DNA of 38,358 nt from CAZLAK01 sp964557545 (GTDB lineage Bacteria; Bacillota; Desulfotomaculia; Desulfotomaculales; Pelotomaculaceae): positions 1 through 38,358 of the forward strand of contig CAZLAK010000021.1 of NCBI GenBank assembly GCA_964557545.1, written 5' to 3'. A program made the position numbers and the translations under genes. This document shows, one piece after another, positions 23,008-31,674 of this stretch (position 1 is its first letter; each line of letters begins with the position of its first letter). The notes beneath the pieces are model-generated. The model was given only the letters and a program-made list of their open reading frames with translations, did no database searches and was not told the origin of the DNA.

Positions 23008-24549
23008 GTGAAAAAAGGCAAGTTTTATATTACTACACCCATCTATTACCCCAGTGACAACCTGCACATCGGCCACGCCTACACTACAGTAGCTGCCGAT
23101 GCCGTGGCCCGCTTTAAAAGGCTCACCGGTTACGACACTTACTTTCTCACCGGTTCAGACGAACACGGCCAGAAAATAGAGCGGGCCGCCAGGTCAAAAG
23201 GGTGTGAGCCCAAAGAATACGTGGACCGCATTGTCGAGGGTTTTGTGTACCTGTGGGATAAGCTGGCTGTGAATTACGACGATTTCATCCGCACCAGTGA
23301 GCCGCGCCACAAAGAGGTTGTAACCCGGGTTTTTCAAAAGCTCTACGACCAGGGCGATATTTACAAGGCCAGCTATGAGGGCTGGTACTGCACGCCGTGT
23401 GAGGCGTTCTGGGCAGAGAGCAGGCTTGTGGACGGCAACTGCCCGGACTGCGGCCGGCCGGTTGAGCTTTTGCGCGAAGAGAGTTATTTCTTTCGCCTTT
23501 CCAAGTACGCCGGCCGCCTGCTCGAGCACATTGAGAAAAACCCGGACTTTATTCAGCCGTCCTCGCGCCGCAACGAGATGGTTAATTTCATTAAAAGCGG
23601 CTTAGAGGACCTGTGCGTTTCCCGGACTACTTTTAACTGGGGCATTCCCGTGCCTTTTGACAGCCGGCACGTCGTCTACGTCTGGGTAGATGCCCTTACC
23701 AATTACATTTCCGCCCTGGGTTACAGCACGGATAACGATACTCTATTTAAAAAATACTGGCCGGCTGACGTGCACTTAATGGGCAAGGACATTGTCCGCT
23801 TTCACAGCGTAATATGGCCCATCCTCCTCATGGCGCTGGGTTTGGAACTGCCCAAAAAGGTGGTCGGCCACGGCTGGCTCCTGCTAGAGAGCGGCAAAAT
23901 GTCCAAATCTAAAGGCAATGTAGTTGACCCGCTGGTGCTGATCGACAAGTACGGAGTAGACGCCATCCGTTACTACCTCTTGCGGGAGCTGCCCTTTGGC
24001 ACGGACGGCTATTACAGTGAAGACGCCCTGGTGGAGAGGATCAACAAGGACCTGGCCAATGATCTGGGCAACCTCTTCAGCCGTTCCCTGGCCATGGTGG
24101 AAAAGTATTTTGACGGCCGGGTGCCGGCACCGGAAAAGCACACAGGACCGGACGCAGAACTCATCGATACGGCGGTTTCCGTTCCGCCCGGCGTGGAAGA
24201 GATGGTTAACAATCTGGATTTGGCGGGCGCACTGTCTTGTATCTGGCGGCTTGTCGGGCGGGCCAATAAATACGTGGACGAAACGGCCCCCTGGGCGCTG
24301 GCGCGCCGGCCGGAAGAACGGAGACGCCTGGGCACAGTGATGTACAACTTGGTGGAAACCTTGCGCTTTATCACAGTGCTCATTTCTCCCTTCATGCCCA
24401 CGACGCCGCCCAAGATCTGGCCGCAGCTGGGCCTGGAAGGGCGCCCCGACCTGCACACGTGGGATTCGCTGCGCTGGGGGGCGTTCCCGGCCGGTGTGAC
24501 CTTAAAGCGCGGCGAACCCCTCTTCCCGCGCATCGGCACTGGCGCGTAA
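23008..24549 (+). CDS. metG: Methionyl-tRNA synthetase (short form)
   Basis: Charges tRNA-Met; class I synthetase of 513 aa. The HIGH motif is HIGH (20-23) within ITTPIYYPSDNLHIGHAYTT, the KMSKS motif is KMSKSKGN, and a zinc knuckle has CTPC and CPDC. The anticodon-binding helical domain follows and the protein ends soon after, at PLFPRIGTG. The C-terminal EMAP-like tRNA-binding domain, found in many MetG of about 650 aa, is missing. I choose GTG at 23008, behind AAGGAG, which gives MKKGKFYITTP; an in-frame ATG at 22969 lies against the leader hairpin and would add 13 non-conserved residues. In Bacillus metS also precedes tatD. Confidence 0.94.
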   Translation: MKKGKFYITTPIYYPSDNLHIGHAYTTVAADAVARFKRLTGYDTYFLTGSDEHGQKIERAARSKGCEPKEYVDRIVEGFVYLWDKLAVNYDDFIRTSEPRHKEVVTRVFQKLYDQGDIYKASYEGWYCTPCEAFWAESRLVDGNCPDCGRPVELLREESYFFRLSKYAGRLLEHIEKNPDFIQPSSRRNEMVNFIKSGLEDLCVSRTTFNWGIPVPFDSRHVVYVWVDALTNYISALGYSTDNDTLFKKYWPADVHLMGKDIVRFHSVIWPILLMALGLELPKKVVGHGWLLLESGKMSKSKGNVVDPLVLIDKYGVDAIRYYLLRELPFGTDGYYSEDALVERINKDLANDLGNLFSRSLAMVEKYFDGRVPAPEKHTGPDAELIDTAVSVPPGVEEMVNNLDLAGALSCIWRLVGRANKYVDETAPWALARRPEERRRLGTVMYNLVETLRFITVLISPFMPTTPPKIWPQLGLEGRPDLHTWDSLRWGAFPAGVTLKRGEPLFPRIGTGA

Positions 24550-24588
24550 AAGGCAGTTAAAAGTAAGGGTGCGGGGCGGTGGTGCACA

Positions 24589-25359
24589 GTGAGCTTTTTC
24601 GATACTCATGCCCATTTAGACGACAGTGTTTTTGCCGGCGATTTAGATAAAGTGCTGGAGCGGGCGCGTGCAGCCGGTGTGGTTTTAATTTTAAACGCCG
24701 GTTTTGACCTGGAATCTTCTGCGGCCGCGGTTGAACTGGCCGGAAAACACCGTGAGATTTACGCTGCTGTGGGTATTCACCCGCACGAAGCAGCCGGTGC
24801 CGGGCCGGATTACTTAGAAAGGCTCGAGAAGCTGGCAGCTCACTCCAAGGTGGTGGCCATTGGGGAGATCGGTTTGGATTATTACCGCGATCTTTCACCC
24901 CGCCGCGTGCAAAAAAAAGTTTTTTGGGAGCAGCTGGAACTGGCTAAAAAGCTCGGCAAACCGGTGATTATCCACGACCGGGACGCCCACGGGGACGTGA
25001 TGGATATCTTGCGCCGCTTTGCACCGGGTTTGGCCGGCGGGGTGATGCACTGCTATTCGGGCAGCTGGGAGATGGCCCGAGAGTGTGTTTCTTTAGGCTT
25101 TTACATTTCTTTAGCCGGGCCGGTGACCTATCCCAATGCCGTTCGCCTAAAAGACATAGCTGCCCGCCTGCCGGAAGAGTGCCTTCTGGTAGAAACAGAT
25201 GCTCCGTACTTGGCCCCCCAGGCTTTTCGCGGAAAAAGGAATGAACCCGCTTACGTCGTGCACACAGTGGAAGAAATTGCCCGTTTGAGAAACAAAGAAC
25301 CCGGATATATAGCCAAAATTACGTCTGAAAACGGCAGGAGATTGTTTGGAATTGCTTGA
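24589..25359 (+). CDS. tatD: TatD-family metal-dependent DNase
   Basis: TIM-barrel hydrolase of 256 aa; TatD enzymes are metal-dependent nucleases with roles in DNA repair and quality control. The metal-binding motifs are FDTHAHLDD (H7 and H9), AIGEIGLDYY (Glu), VIIHDRDAH (His), MHCYSGSWE (His) and LLVETDAPYLAP (Asp). GTG at 24589 is the start, with GGGGCGGTGG upstream. It follows metG by 39 bp, matching the Bacillus metS-yabD order, and is probably in the same transcript. Confidence 0.94.
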   Translation: MSFFDTHAHLDDSVFAGDLDKVLERARAAGVVLILNAGFDLESSAAAVELAGKHREIYAAVGIHPHEAAGAGPDYLERLEKLAAHSKVVAIGEIGLDYYRDLSPRRVQKKVFWEQLELAKKLGKPVIIHDRDAHGDVMDILRRFAPGLAGGVMHCYSGSWEMARECVSLGFYISLAGPVTYPNAVRLKDIAARLPEECLLVETDAPYLAPQAFRGKRNEPAYVVHTVEEIARLRNKEPGYIAKITSENGRRLFGIA

Positions 25360-25405
25360 ATAATTTAAACTACGAGTTTTTTATTATAAAGAGGGGGCAA
25401 GGGGC

Positions 25406-25942
25406 ATGGAGGGCCAGAAAAAAGGGCTGGTTTTGGTAAACACTGGCAACGGCAAGGGCAAGACTACCGCAGCCTTGGGCACCGCTTTGAGGGCTTGGGG
25501 CCAGGGGCTTAAAGTGCTGGTATTACAGTTCATTAAGGGGGGGTGGAAGTACGGCGAGCTCAAAGCAGCAGAGCGCCTGGGGGAAGGCTTTGAGATCCGC
25601 CAGATGGGTGAGGGGTTTATTAAGGGTCCAGAGGACAGTTCTTTAGACGAGCACCGCCGGGCTGCCCGTGAAGCCCTTGCCCAGGCCAGGCAGGAGATTT
25701 GCTCTGGAAAGTACGACCTTATTATTTTGGACGAAATTCTTTACGCCGTACACTACGGTCTGGTGGAATTAAACGAAGTTTTAGATATCATAAATGAAAG
25801 GCCCGCGGGCCTGCACCTGATTCTTACCGGGCGTTATGCCCCGCCGGAAATTATTGAGGCAGCCGACCTGGTAACAGAAATGGTAGAGGTAAAACACCCC
25901 TACGCAAGCGGCATGCCGGCCCAGAAAGGAATAGAGTATTAG
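25406..25942 (+). CDS. cobO: Cob(I)yrinic acid a,c-diamide adenosyltransferase
   Basis: CobA/CobO/BtuR-type adenosyltransferase of 178 aa that attaches the 5'-deoxyadenosyl group of ATP to corrinoid cobalt, giving coenzyme B12 forms. The modified P-loop is GNGKGKTT (14-21); other family features are VLVLQFIKGGWKYGELKAAE, LIILDEILYAVHYGLV and HLILTGRYAPPEIIEAADLV. ATG at 25406 follows AGAGGGGGCAAGGGG. It stands apart from any other cobalamin gene and has no cobalamin riboswitch in the 46-bp upstream gap. It interrupts the usual tatD-yabE order. Confidence 0.93.
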   Translation: MEGQKKGLVLVNTGNGKGKTTAALGTALRAWGQGLKVLVLQFIKGGWKYGELKAAERLGEGFEIRQMGEGFIKGPEDSSLDEHRRAAREALAQARQEICSGKYDLIILDEILYAVHYGLVELNEVLDIINERPAGLHLILTGRYAPPEIIEAADLVTEMVEVKHPYASGMPAQKGIEY

Positions 25943-26014
25943 GTTTTGAACCCGCAAGAGTTTTGTTCAGCCAAGCATTTGGTCAGCTAGCTTTTAAAGA
26001 ATTGGAGTGGTGCT

Positions 26015-26473
26015 ATGCGGCGGGTGCCGGTGGTTATGGCCTGGGTGGTCAATGCTTTTGAGAATAGCAGCGAACATTCCGAGTATTACTTGGACCTCAA
26101 TACGGGAGACGTAAAATTTTTTTCCCCTATGGACTTTCCGGAGCACGCCGAGGCCATGAAAAGGTTTGACTCTCAGCCGGAAAGATATATAAGGCTTCCC
26201 AAGAAGGAACGGAACTTTGCTGTAAAAATACGTAAAGATTTTGTGGAAAGCATAGAAGATCCTTACCTTAAGGACCTGCTGGCCAAAGCGGTAGAGAGCG
26301 AGCTAAAATTCAGGAACGCTCTCATGGAGTTTTTGCCCGAGCGCCGTAAGTGGTACCGTTTTCAGAGTGAGCGCAGCAGCGAGTTCCTTAGAAATTGGTT
26401 TTTAGAGCGCGGCATTGAGCTGGTAGAAAAAGAGCCGCCGCCGGTACCGGGCGGTATACAGGACAGCCGTTAA
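26015..26473 (+). CDS. UPF0158 family protein of unknown function
   Basis: Cytoplasmic protein of 152 aa with no signal peptide or membrane segment. I recognise the UPF0158 pattern: an N-terminal region with SEYYLDLNTGDVKFF, then RYIRLPKKERN, FVESIEDPYLKDLLAKAVE and a C-terminal KWYRFQSERSSEFLRNWFLE. It is acidic and rich in aromatic residues. No function is established for the family. ATG at 26015, after GGAGTGG, 72 bp beyond cobO. A terminator hairpin follows, and the convergent liv operon ends just past it. Confidence 0.75.
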   Translation: MRRVPVVMAWVVNAFENSSEHSEYYLDLNTGDVKFFSPMDFPEHAEAMKRFDSQPERYIRLPKKERNFAVKIRKDFVESIEDPYLKDLLAKAVESELKFRNALMEFLPERRKWYRFQSERSSEFLRNWFLERGIELVEKEPPPVPGGIQDSR

Positions 26474-26485
26474 CCAAACAATTAA

Positions 26486-26512
26486 AAGAGGGGAGCATAC
26501 CCGCTCCCTCTT
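26486..26512. terminator. Bidirectional terminator between UPF0158 gene and liv operon
   Basis: AAGAGGGGAGC pairs with GCTCCCTCTT, with one bulged G, around a six-base loop. On the minus strand TTTTAATT follows and on the plus strand TTAGTTTAATTT, so it can serve both convergent units. Confidence 0.72.
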
Positions 26513-26515
26513 AGT

Positions 26516-27229
26516 TTAATTTGCCGGCTCGCCCAGGTAAGCGCTCCTCACTTTGGGGTCAGACCTGAGTCTTGCTGCCGGTCCGGATAAAGTAATACGT
26601 CCGTTTTCCAGGACGTAGGCGCGGCTTGCGACCTGAAGGGCCATATAGGCATTTTGCTCGACCAGCAGAATAGTGGTTCCCTTCCGGTTAATTTCCGCAA
26701 TAATGTTGAATATTTCCTCGACCAGAATAGGGGAAAGCCCCATAGAGGGCTCATCTAAGATTAACAGGGAAGGGTTGACCATCAATCCCCGGCCTATGGC
26801 CAGCATTTGTTGCTCGCCGCCGGACAGCGTGCCCGCCTCCTGTTTTTCCCGCTCTTTTAGGCGGGGAAAGCGCTCGTAGACGACACGCAGGTTTTTTTCT
26901 ACTTCATTTTTGCTGCGCCTGGTATAGGCGCCCATGAGAAGGTTTTCCTTCACCGTCAGGTTGGGGAAAACCTTTCTGCCCTCCGGCACATGGGCTATGC
27001 CCATTCTGACTATTTTGTGGGCGGGCAGCCTGGTTATGTCCCGGCCGCAAAACTCAATATTTCCGCTGCGCGGCCTTATAAGCCCGGATATAGTGCGCAA
27101 GGTAGTGGATTTGCCGGCCCCGTTGGCCCCGATAAGGGTGACGATTTCTCCGCTTTGCACTTCAAAGGAAACACCGTGGAGGGCCTGGATAGCGCCGTAG
27201 AAAACGTGAATATTATTGACTTTTAACAC
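26516..27229 (-). CDS. livF: Branched-chain amino acid ABC transporter ATPase LivF
   Basis: One of the two cytoplasmic ATPases of the high-affinity Leu/Ile/Val importer; 237 aa. Walker A is GANGAGKST (about 33-41), the signature LSGGEQQMLAIGRGL, Walker B LLILDEPSMGLSP and the switch region TILLVEQNAYMALQ. VNNIHVFYGAIQALHGVSF at the start and AHVPEGRKVFPNLTVKENL are diagnostic of LivF. GTG at 27229 overlaps the end of livG by 7 bp. It is the last gene of livKHMGF, with a terminator just after the stop. Confidence 0.95.
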   Translation of the reverse strand: MLKVNNIHVFYGAIQALHGVSFEVQSGEIVTLIGANGAGKSTTLRTISGLIRPRSGNIEFCGRDITRLPAHKIVRMGIAHVPEGRKVFPNLTVKENLLMGAYTRRSKNEVEKNLRVVYERFPRLKEREKQEAGTLSGGEQQMLAIGRGLMVNPSLLILDEPSMGLSPILVEEIFNIIAEINRKGTTILLVEQNAYMALQVASRAYVLENGRITLSGPAARLRSDPKVRSAYLGEPAN

Positions 27230-28002
27230 GGTTCTGCCGTCACCCCCTTGCCCAGATAAGCCTCCAGGACGCGCGGGTGTGTGCGGATTTCTTCCGGCCG
27301 GCCGCTGGCAATTATCTCCCCAAAGTCCAAAACTACCAGCCGCTCACAGACGTTCATCACCACGCCCATCTGGTGTTCGATTAGGAGCACAGTAAGCCCA
27401 AAACGCTCCCTGACGAATTTTATCAGCTCGACAAGGGAGCTTACCTCCGCCGGGTTCATGCCGGCAGCCGGTTCGTCGAGGAGGAGCAGTTTGGGGTTGG
27501 TGGCCAGTGCTCGGGCAATCTCCAGGCGGCGCTGGTCCCCGTAGGGAAGGCTGCCGGCCGTCATGTCGGCCCTTTCCGCCAGACCCAGAGTTTTGAGGAT
27601 TTCCCGTGCTTTGCTATTTACCAGTTTTTCGCCGGCAGTATAGCGCGGTGTGTGTAAAAAAGCATCCAGGAGGTTGTAAGTGATCTGGGGGTGGATAACG
27701 GCACGCACATTGTCCAGAACCGTGCACTCTTTAAATAGCCTGATGTTCTGGAAGGTGCGGGCTATGCCCATCCTAGCTATTTTGTAAGGGGGAAGCCCAG
27801 TGATTAACCGGCCGTAAAATTTAATCCTGCCTGAGGTGGGCGGGTAAATGCCGGTAATCAGGTTAAAGACGGTTGTCTTGCCGGCGCCGTTCGGCCCGAT
27901 GAGGCCGACAATTTCTCCTTCTTCCAAGGTAAGGTTAAAATTAGAAACAGCCATCAGGCCGCCAAAGTTTTTGATCAGTCCTTCAATTTCCAGTACGGGC
28001 AC
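27223..28002 (-). CDS. livG: Branched-chain amino acid ABC transporter ATPase LivG
   Basis: Second ATPase of the importer; 259 aa. Walker A is GPNGAGKT (about 36-43). The LivG-type signature SLPYGDQRRLEIARALATNP leads into Walker B LLLLDEPAAGMNP. ARTFQNIRLFKECTVLDNV (Q loop) and LLIEHQMGVVMNVCERLVVL (switch His) are present. The N terminus VLEIEGLIKNFGGLMAVSN is typical. GTG at 28002 overlaps the livM end by 20 bp and follows GGGGGTGGAAGG. Confidence 0.95.
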   Translation of the reverse strand: MPVLEIEGLIKNFGGLMAVSNFNLTLEEGEIVGLIGPNGAGKTTVFNLITGIYPPTSGRIKFYGRLITGLPPYKIARMGIARTFQNIRLFKECTVLDNVRAVIHPQITYNLLDAFLHTPRYTAGEKLVNSKAREILKTLGLAERADMTAGSLPYGDQRRLEIARALATNPKLLLLDEPAAGMNPAEVSSLVELIKFVRERFGLTVLLIEHQMGVVMNVCERLVVLDFGEIIASGRPEEIRTHPRVLEAYLGKGVTAEPC

Positions 28003-29166
28003 CGCCTTCCACCCCCTCTTTGGCCAGCTGCGGCGCTGTTGCGGGCGGCGCCAGAAAGCGTATTTCCCGGCCGCCGAAAATGCCCTGCGGTCTTAAGAGG
28101 ATGGTTATGATGAGGATGAGGGCGTAGATAACACCTCTAAACTCAATGAACTGCTGGCCGAGGACAGTGCGCAGCCCCTCGAGCAGGAACACCCAGGCCA
28201 GTGACGTGACCACTGTGCCCGTGATGCTCCCCAGCCCTCCCAGCACCACTATGAGCAGGAAATCAAAAGACTTTAAAAAGTCAAAGCTGGAAGGATGGAT
28301 AAAGGGGTAGCGGTGGGCGTAAAGGGCGCCGGCCAGGCCGGCAAGAGCGCAGCCGAAGACGAAGGCCAGCACCTTTTGCCTCGTGGTATCAATACCCATA
28401 ATGTCGGCAGCTATTTCATCGTCGCGGATAGCAGTAAGAGTTCGCCCGTAACTGGAGTGAATCAGGTTTCTTACCAATAAGATACACAGCACGCAGGTGA
28501 GGAATACAGATTCAAAACCGGCGGCAAGGGGCAGTCCGGTCATGCCGGTTGCACCGCCCAAGGCGGGTAAAAGTTTGTGAGAATTGTCCATACCCACTTT
28601 AACAATGATTCCAAAGCCAAGGGTGGCAATACCCAGGTAATCGGAACGCAGGCGCAGGATGGGCAGGCCGATGAGAAAGGCTACCAGCGCAGCGGCCAGT
28701 GCTCCGGCAAAAAGTGCAAATAAAAACCACCCCGCCTGGCCGTGCCCGGCGGTCTTGCTAATGTAGCCGGCCGTGTANNNNNNNNNNNNNNNNNNNNNNN
28801 NNNNNNNNNNNNNNNNNNNNNNNNNNNNNNNNNNNNNNNNNNNNNNNNNNNNNNNNNNNNNNNNNNNNNNNNNNNNNAAAACCACCCCGCCTGGCCGTGC
28901 CCGGCGGTCTTGCTAATGTAGCCGGCCGTGTAGGCGCCGATCCCGTAGAACGCAGCGTGGCCCAGGGAAAACTGGCCGGCAAAACCGTAAATAACGCACA
29001 GTCCTAGTGAACCGACAGTCATGATTAAGGCCTGATCCAAGATCAGCTCCCAGTAAGGTGTGAGAAGTCCGCTTATTTTTAGAAATTTAATTAATGCGTA
29101 AATAACTGCCGCGGCCAGTACGATAGCGGCTGTGTCTTTTGCCTGCAAATTAAATCTTCTGCTCAT
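27983..29166 (-). CDS. livM: Branched-chain amino acid permease LivM (contains scaffold gap)
   Basis: Inner-membrane permease of the Leu/Ile/Val importer. As given, the gene is split by 100 Ns (28778-28877) flanked by identical 55-bp copies. Removing 155 bp (gap plus one copy) leaves 1029 bp, exactly 343 codons, with an uninterrupted 342-aa LivM: QFSLGHAAFYGIGAYTAGY joins to LPILRLRSDYLGIATLGFGI through a single AGHGQAGWF. Other family features are ALIMTVGSLGLCVIYGFAGQ, RTLTAIRDDEIAADIMGID and VLGGLGSITGTVV. ATG at 29166. The C-terminal tail, rich in Ala, Pro and Gly, overlaps livG. The gene is therefore probably intact in the organism. Confidence 0.9.
28723..28932. other. 100-N scaffold gap with duplicated 55-bp contig ends
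   Basis: Ns occupy 28778-28877. The 55 bases before them (28723-28777) and after them (28878-28932) are identical. This is the mark of two contigs whose overlapping ends were joined by a fixed-length gap rather than merged. It is not a biological repeat, since collapsing it restores livM. Confidence 0.93.
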
Positions 29167-29177
29167 AATTACCTACC

Positions 29178-30062
29178 CTAAACTTTCTCCGGTTTGGTTT
29201 TACCGAGAATACCGTTGGGCCGGAACATAAGTACGGCGATGAGGATGGCAAAGGCAATGGCATCCCTTAGCTGTGAGGACAAAAAGGCGGCGGTCAGAGT
29301 TTCAACCTGGCCCATGATCAAGGCGCCCAGCACGGCACCGGGGACAATGCCTATACCCCCCAATACAGCCGCGGTAAAGGCTTTTAAGCCGGGCATGATG
29401 CCCATAAAGGGCTGGATTTGCGGGTAGGCGATGGCGTAAAGTACGCCGCCCGCGGCTGCCAGGGCAGAGCCTATGGCGAAAGTAACGGAAATGATGCTGT
29501 CCACGTTAATGCCCATAAGTCTTGCTGCGTCGTGGTCGTAGGAAACGGTGCGCATAGCCATGCCTATTTTAGTGCGGTGCAGGAGGTACTGGAGCAGGAG
29601 GAGCATAAAGATAACGACAGCAGCAATCATCAGCTGGATATTGGAAACAGTAATCCCGCCGAGATTCCAGTGCACTTCGGCAAAAGGTCTCTCCACCACC
29701 CGGTAGTTGGGGCCAAAGACAAAACGCAAGCTGCAGAAGTACTCTATAAAAAGCGATACGCCCAGAGCGCTGATGAGGGCCGATATTTTGGGAGCGTAGC
29801 GCAGCGGGCGGTAGGCTATGCGCTCAATGGTTATCCCTAGAAGGGCGCATACTGCCATCGAGGCGAGGATGGCTACGGGCAGGGGGAGCCCCCAGCGGGC
29901 ATAACCGAAGTAACCCACAAACGCCCCTACCATAAATACGTCTCCGTGAGCAAAGTTAATTAGCTTGATGATGCCGTAGACCATCGTGTAGCCGAGGGCG
30001 ATGAGGGCGTATACAAAGCCCAGTTGCAGGCCGTTAATTATTTGGTCCAGGAAGTGTTCCAA
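29178..30062 (-). CDS. livH: Branched-chain amino acid permease LivH
   Basis: First membrane permease of the importer; 294 aa with about eight hydrophobic segments. It shows the LivH pattern IINGLQLGFVYALIALGYTM then VYGIIKLINFAHGDVFMVGA, IAYRPLRYAPKISALISALG, GMAMRTVSYDHDAARLMGIN and FTAAVLGGIGIVPGAVLGAL. TTG at 30062 follows GGGAGATG. It is 11 bp from livM and 97 bp from livK; the latter gap carries a hairpin. Confidence 0.95.
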   Translation of the reverse strand: MEHFLDQIINGLQLGFVYALIALGYTMVYGIIKLINFAHGDVFMVGAFVGYFGYARWGLPLPVAILASMAVCALLGITIERIAYRPLRYAPKISALISALGVSLFIEYFCSLRFVFGPNYRVVERPFAEVHWNLGGITVSNIQLMIAAVVIFMLLLLQYLLHRTKIGMAMRTVSYDHDAARLMGINVDSIISVTFAIGSALAAAGGVLYAIAYPQIQPFMGIMPGLKAFTAAVLGGIGIVPGAVLGALIMGQVETLTAAFLSSQLRDAIAFAILIAVLMFRPNGILGKTKPEKV

Positions 30063-30097
30063 CGCATTTCATCTCCCAAATTATAGCAGCACATACA

Positions 30098-30126
30098 GGG
30101 GAAGGGGGCCCTTACCCGCCTTCCCC
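30098..30126 (-). terminator. Intercistronic hairpin between livK and livH
   Basis: GGGGAAGG (30098-30105) pairs with CCTTCCCC (30119-30126). No T tract follows on the minus strand, so it is more likely a partial terminator or an mRNA-stabilising stem that keeps the binding-protein message in excess of the membrane genes. Confidence 0.45.
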
Positions 30127-30159
30127 GTTTAGCTGCCTTTTGACTTAGCGGTTTTTGGT

Positions 30160-31323
30160 TTACGGATTTACCGTCATTACGTGGGTAAACTTTTTATCTT
30201 TTTTCACCTGCAGGATGGTAACCGGCTTGGTGGGGTTGCCGTTTTTATCAAACGAAAGCTTGCCGCTTACCGCCGGGAAGTCCACCGTGTCCTTTAAAAC
30301 GTCTTTTATCGCAGTGGGGTCATCGCTGTTAGCCTTGGCAATGGCATGCAGGAGGAGTTTGGTGGAATCGTAAGCGAGGGCGGCGCAGAATTCAGGTGCG
30401 GTATTGTACTTGGCCTTGTACTTTTGCACAAACTCCTGCACTTCAGGCCTCGGGTCTTCGGCGGAGAAGTGGTTGGTGAAGTAACCGCCTTCCATGGTGG
30501 CATAATCCAAGTCAGGAGAGTCCCAGCCGTCGCCGCCTAAGAATACGGCGTTAATTCCTTTTTCCCGCGCTTGCTTGCCAATTATGCTGACCTTCTGGTG
30601 GTAATCGGGCAGGTAGAGGATATCGGGGTTCTTTTTGGCTATGTTGGTGAGTACGGCGGAAAAGTCCTTGTCGTCCTTGGAGTAAGCTTCAAAGGCCACT
30701 ATTTCGCCGCCGTTTTTGGTGAAATTGTCTTTAAAGCAGTTGGCCAAGCCGATAGTGTAGTCGTTGGTCTGGTCGTAGAGCACGGCGGCCTTTTTGGCTT
30801 TGAGGGTTTCTGTGGCAAATTTTGCTGCAATAGTCCCCTGGAAGGGATCGATGAAGCAGGTCCTAAAGACGTACTCCTTGCGTTTTCCGTCGGCTACCGT
30901 AACTTTTTCGTTGGTAGCGGTGCCGGTGATCATAACCACTTTGTTGTTATTGGCTATTTCGGATACAGGGAGGGCTGATCTCGTGGTAACGGGGCCAATA
31001 ATGGCCTTCACCTTGTCCTGAGTAACAAGCCTGGTTGCAACGTTGGTTCCTTCAACGGCATCATTGCGGTCGTCGACGATGACCGGTTCGATCTTATAGT
31101 TGCCGGCCTTGTACCCCGCCTCTTCCAAGGCCAAGAGAAAGCCGTTTTTGGTGTACTCGCCAAAGCTCTGAACGTCGCCCGTCAACGGTGCGACTAAGCC
31201 CACTTTAATTACTTTTTCCCCTGTGGTTGCCGTATTCTTGGCCCCGCATCCGGCGGTCAGCAGGGCAACGGCTGTTACCAGAACTACAGCTGCCAGCAAA
31301 AAAAACCGCCTTGACTTGCGCAC
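30160..31323 (-). CDS. livK: Branched-chain amino acid substrate-binding lipoprotein LivK
   Basis: Extracytoplasmic binding protein of 387 aa, family type I periplasmic fold. The signal peptide is basic (MRKSRRF), then hydrophobic, and ends in a lipobox LLTAGC with the lipidated Cys at 26. The mature part begins with a threonine-rich linker and VIKVGLVAPLTGDVQSFGEY, as in LivJ/LivK. Further matches are AIIGPVTTRSALPVSEIANN, TGTATNEKVT and VFLGGDGWDSPD. GTG at 31323 follows AAGGGGGTAATT. It is the first gene of the livKHMGF operon. The exact ligand (Leu, Ile, Val or another amide) is not certain. Confidence 0.93.
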   Translation of the reverse strand: MRKSRRFFLLAAVVLVTAVALLTAGCGAKNTATTGEKVIKVGLVAPLTGDVQSFGEYTKNGFLLALEEAGYKAGNYKIEPVIVDDRNDAVEGTNVATRLVTQDKVKAIIGPVTTRSALPVSEIANNNKVVMITGTATNEKVTVADGKRKEYVFRTCFIDPFQGTIAAKFATETLKAKKAAVLYDQTNDYTIGLANCFKDNFTKNGGEIVAFEAYSKDDKDFSAVLTNIAKKNPDILYLPDYHQKVSIIGKQAREKGINAVFLGGDGWDSPDLDYATMEGGYFTNHFSAEDPRPEVQEFVQKYKAKYNTAPEFCAALAYDSTKLLLHAIAKANSDDPTAIKDVLKDTVDFPAVSGKLSFDKNGNPTKPVTILQVKKDKKFTHVMTVNP

Positions 31324-31496
31324 AACAATTACCCCCTTAAACTGGTTTTGATCAAAAAAATTATTACCCGTTCCTCCGGTTAATTTTTAATTTTGCCCCA
31401 CCTCCCCGCAAGGCAAAATACCGGTTTTCAAGGTGGTAAAAACAAATACACCGGCACCAAGTCTTTTCTTCGCTATGAGTGCGAACTCCTGCTATT

Positions 31497-31524
31497 ATAA
31501 TTTCTTTTTTATAATTTCTTTTTA
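31497..31524. repeat. Two 14-bp tandem repeats in the livK-yabE spacer
   Basis: ATAATTTCTTTTTT (31497-31510) is followed directly by ATAATTTCTTTTTA (31511-31524), 13 of 14 bases alike. It lies within the predicted leader of livK. The 351-bp divergent spacer around it (31324-31674) is AT-rich and holds no gene I can support. Confidence 0.5.
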
Positions 31525-31529
31525 GCGAG

Positions 31530-31557
31530 ATATTATTGAACATATTTCGCGGGTCAA
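31530..31557 (-). promoter_or_regulatory. Possible promoter of livKHMGF
   Basis: On the minus strand TTGACC (31557-31552) and TAATAT (31535-31530) are 16 bp apart, about 200 bp before livK. The long leader between them has no recognisable T-box or riboswitch. Confidence 0.4.
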
Positions 31558-31674
31558 AACAAATGACGACAAAATTAGTTTATAGCCAAAACCGACAACT
31601 TATAGTAAAATATAAGCGTGTTGCCCGCTAATCCGGTTTTTGGTTCTGTAAAGTTTATTTTAGGGAGGTCCTTC

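Noticed and set aside
25360..25405. Cobalamin riboswitch before cobO
   Set aside because: The gap is 46 bp, far too short, and lacks the B12 box.
28723..28932. 55-bp direct repeat inside livM as a mobile element or duplication
   Set aside because: The copies abut a run of exactly 100 Ns, and collapsing them restores a full-length livM. It is a scaffolding artefact.
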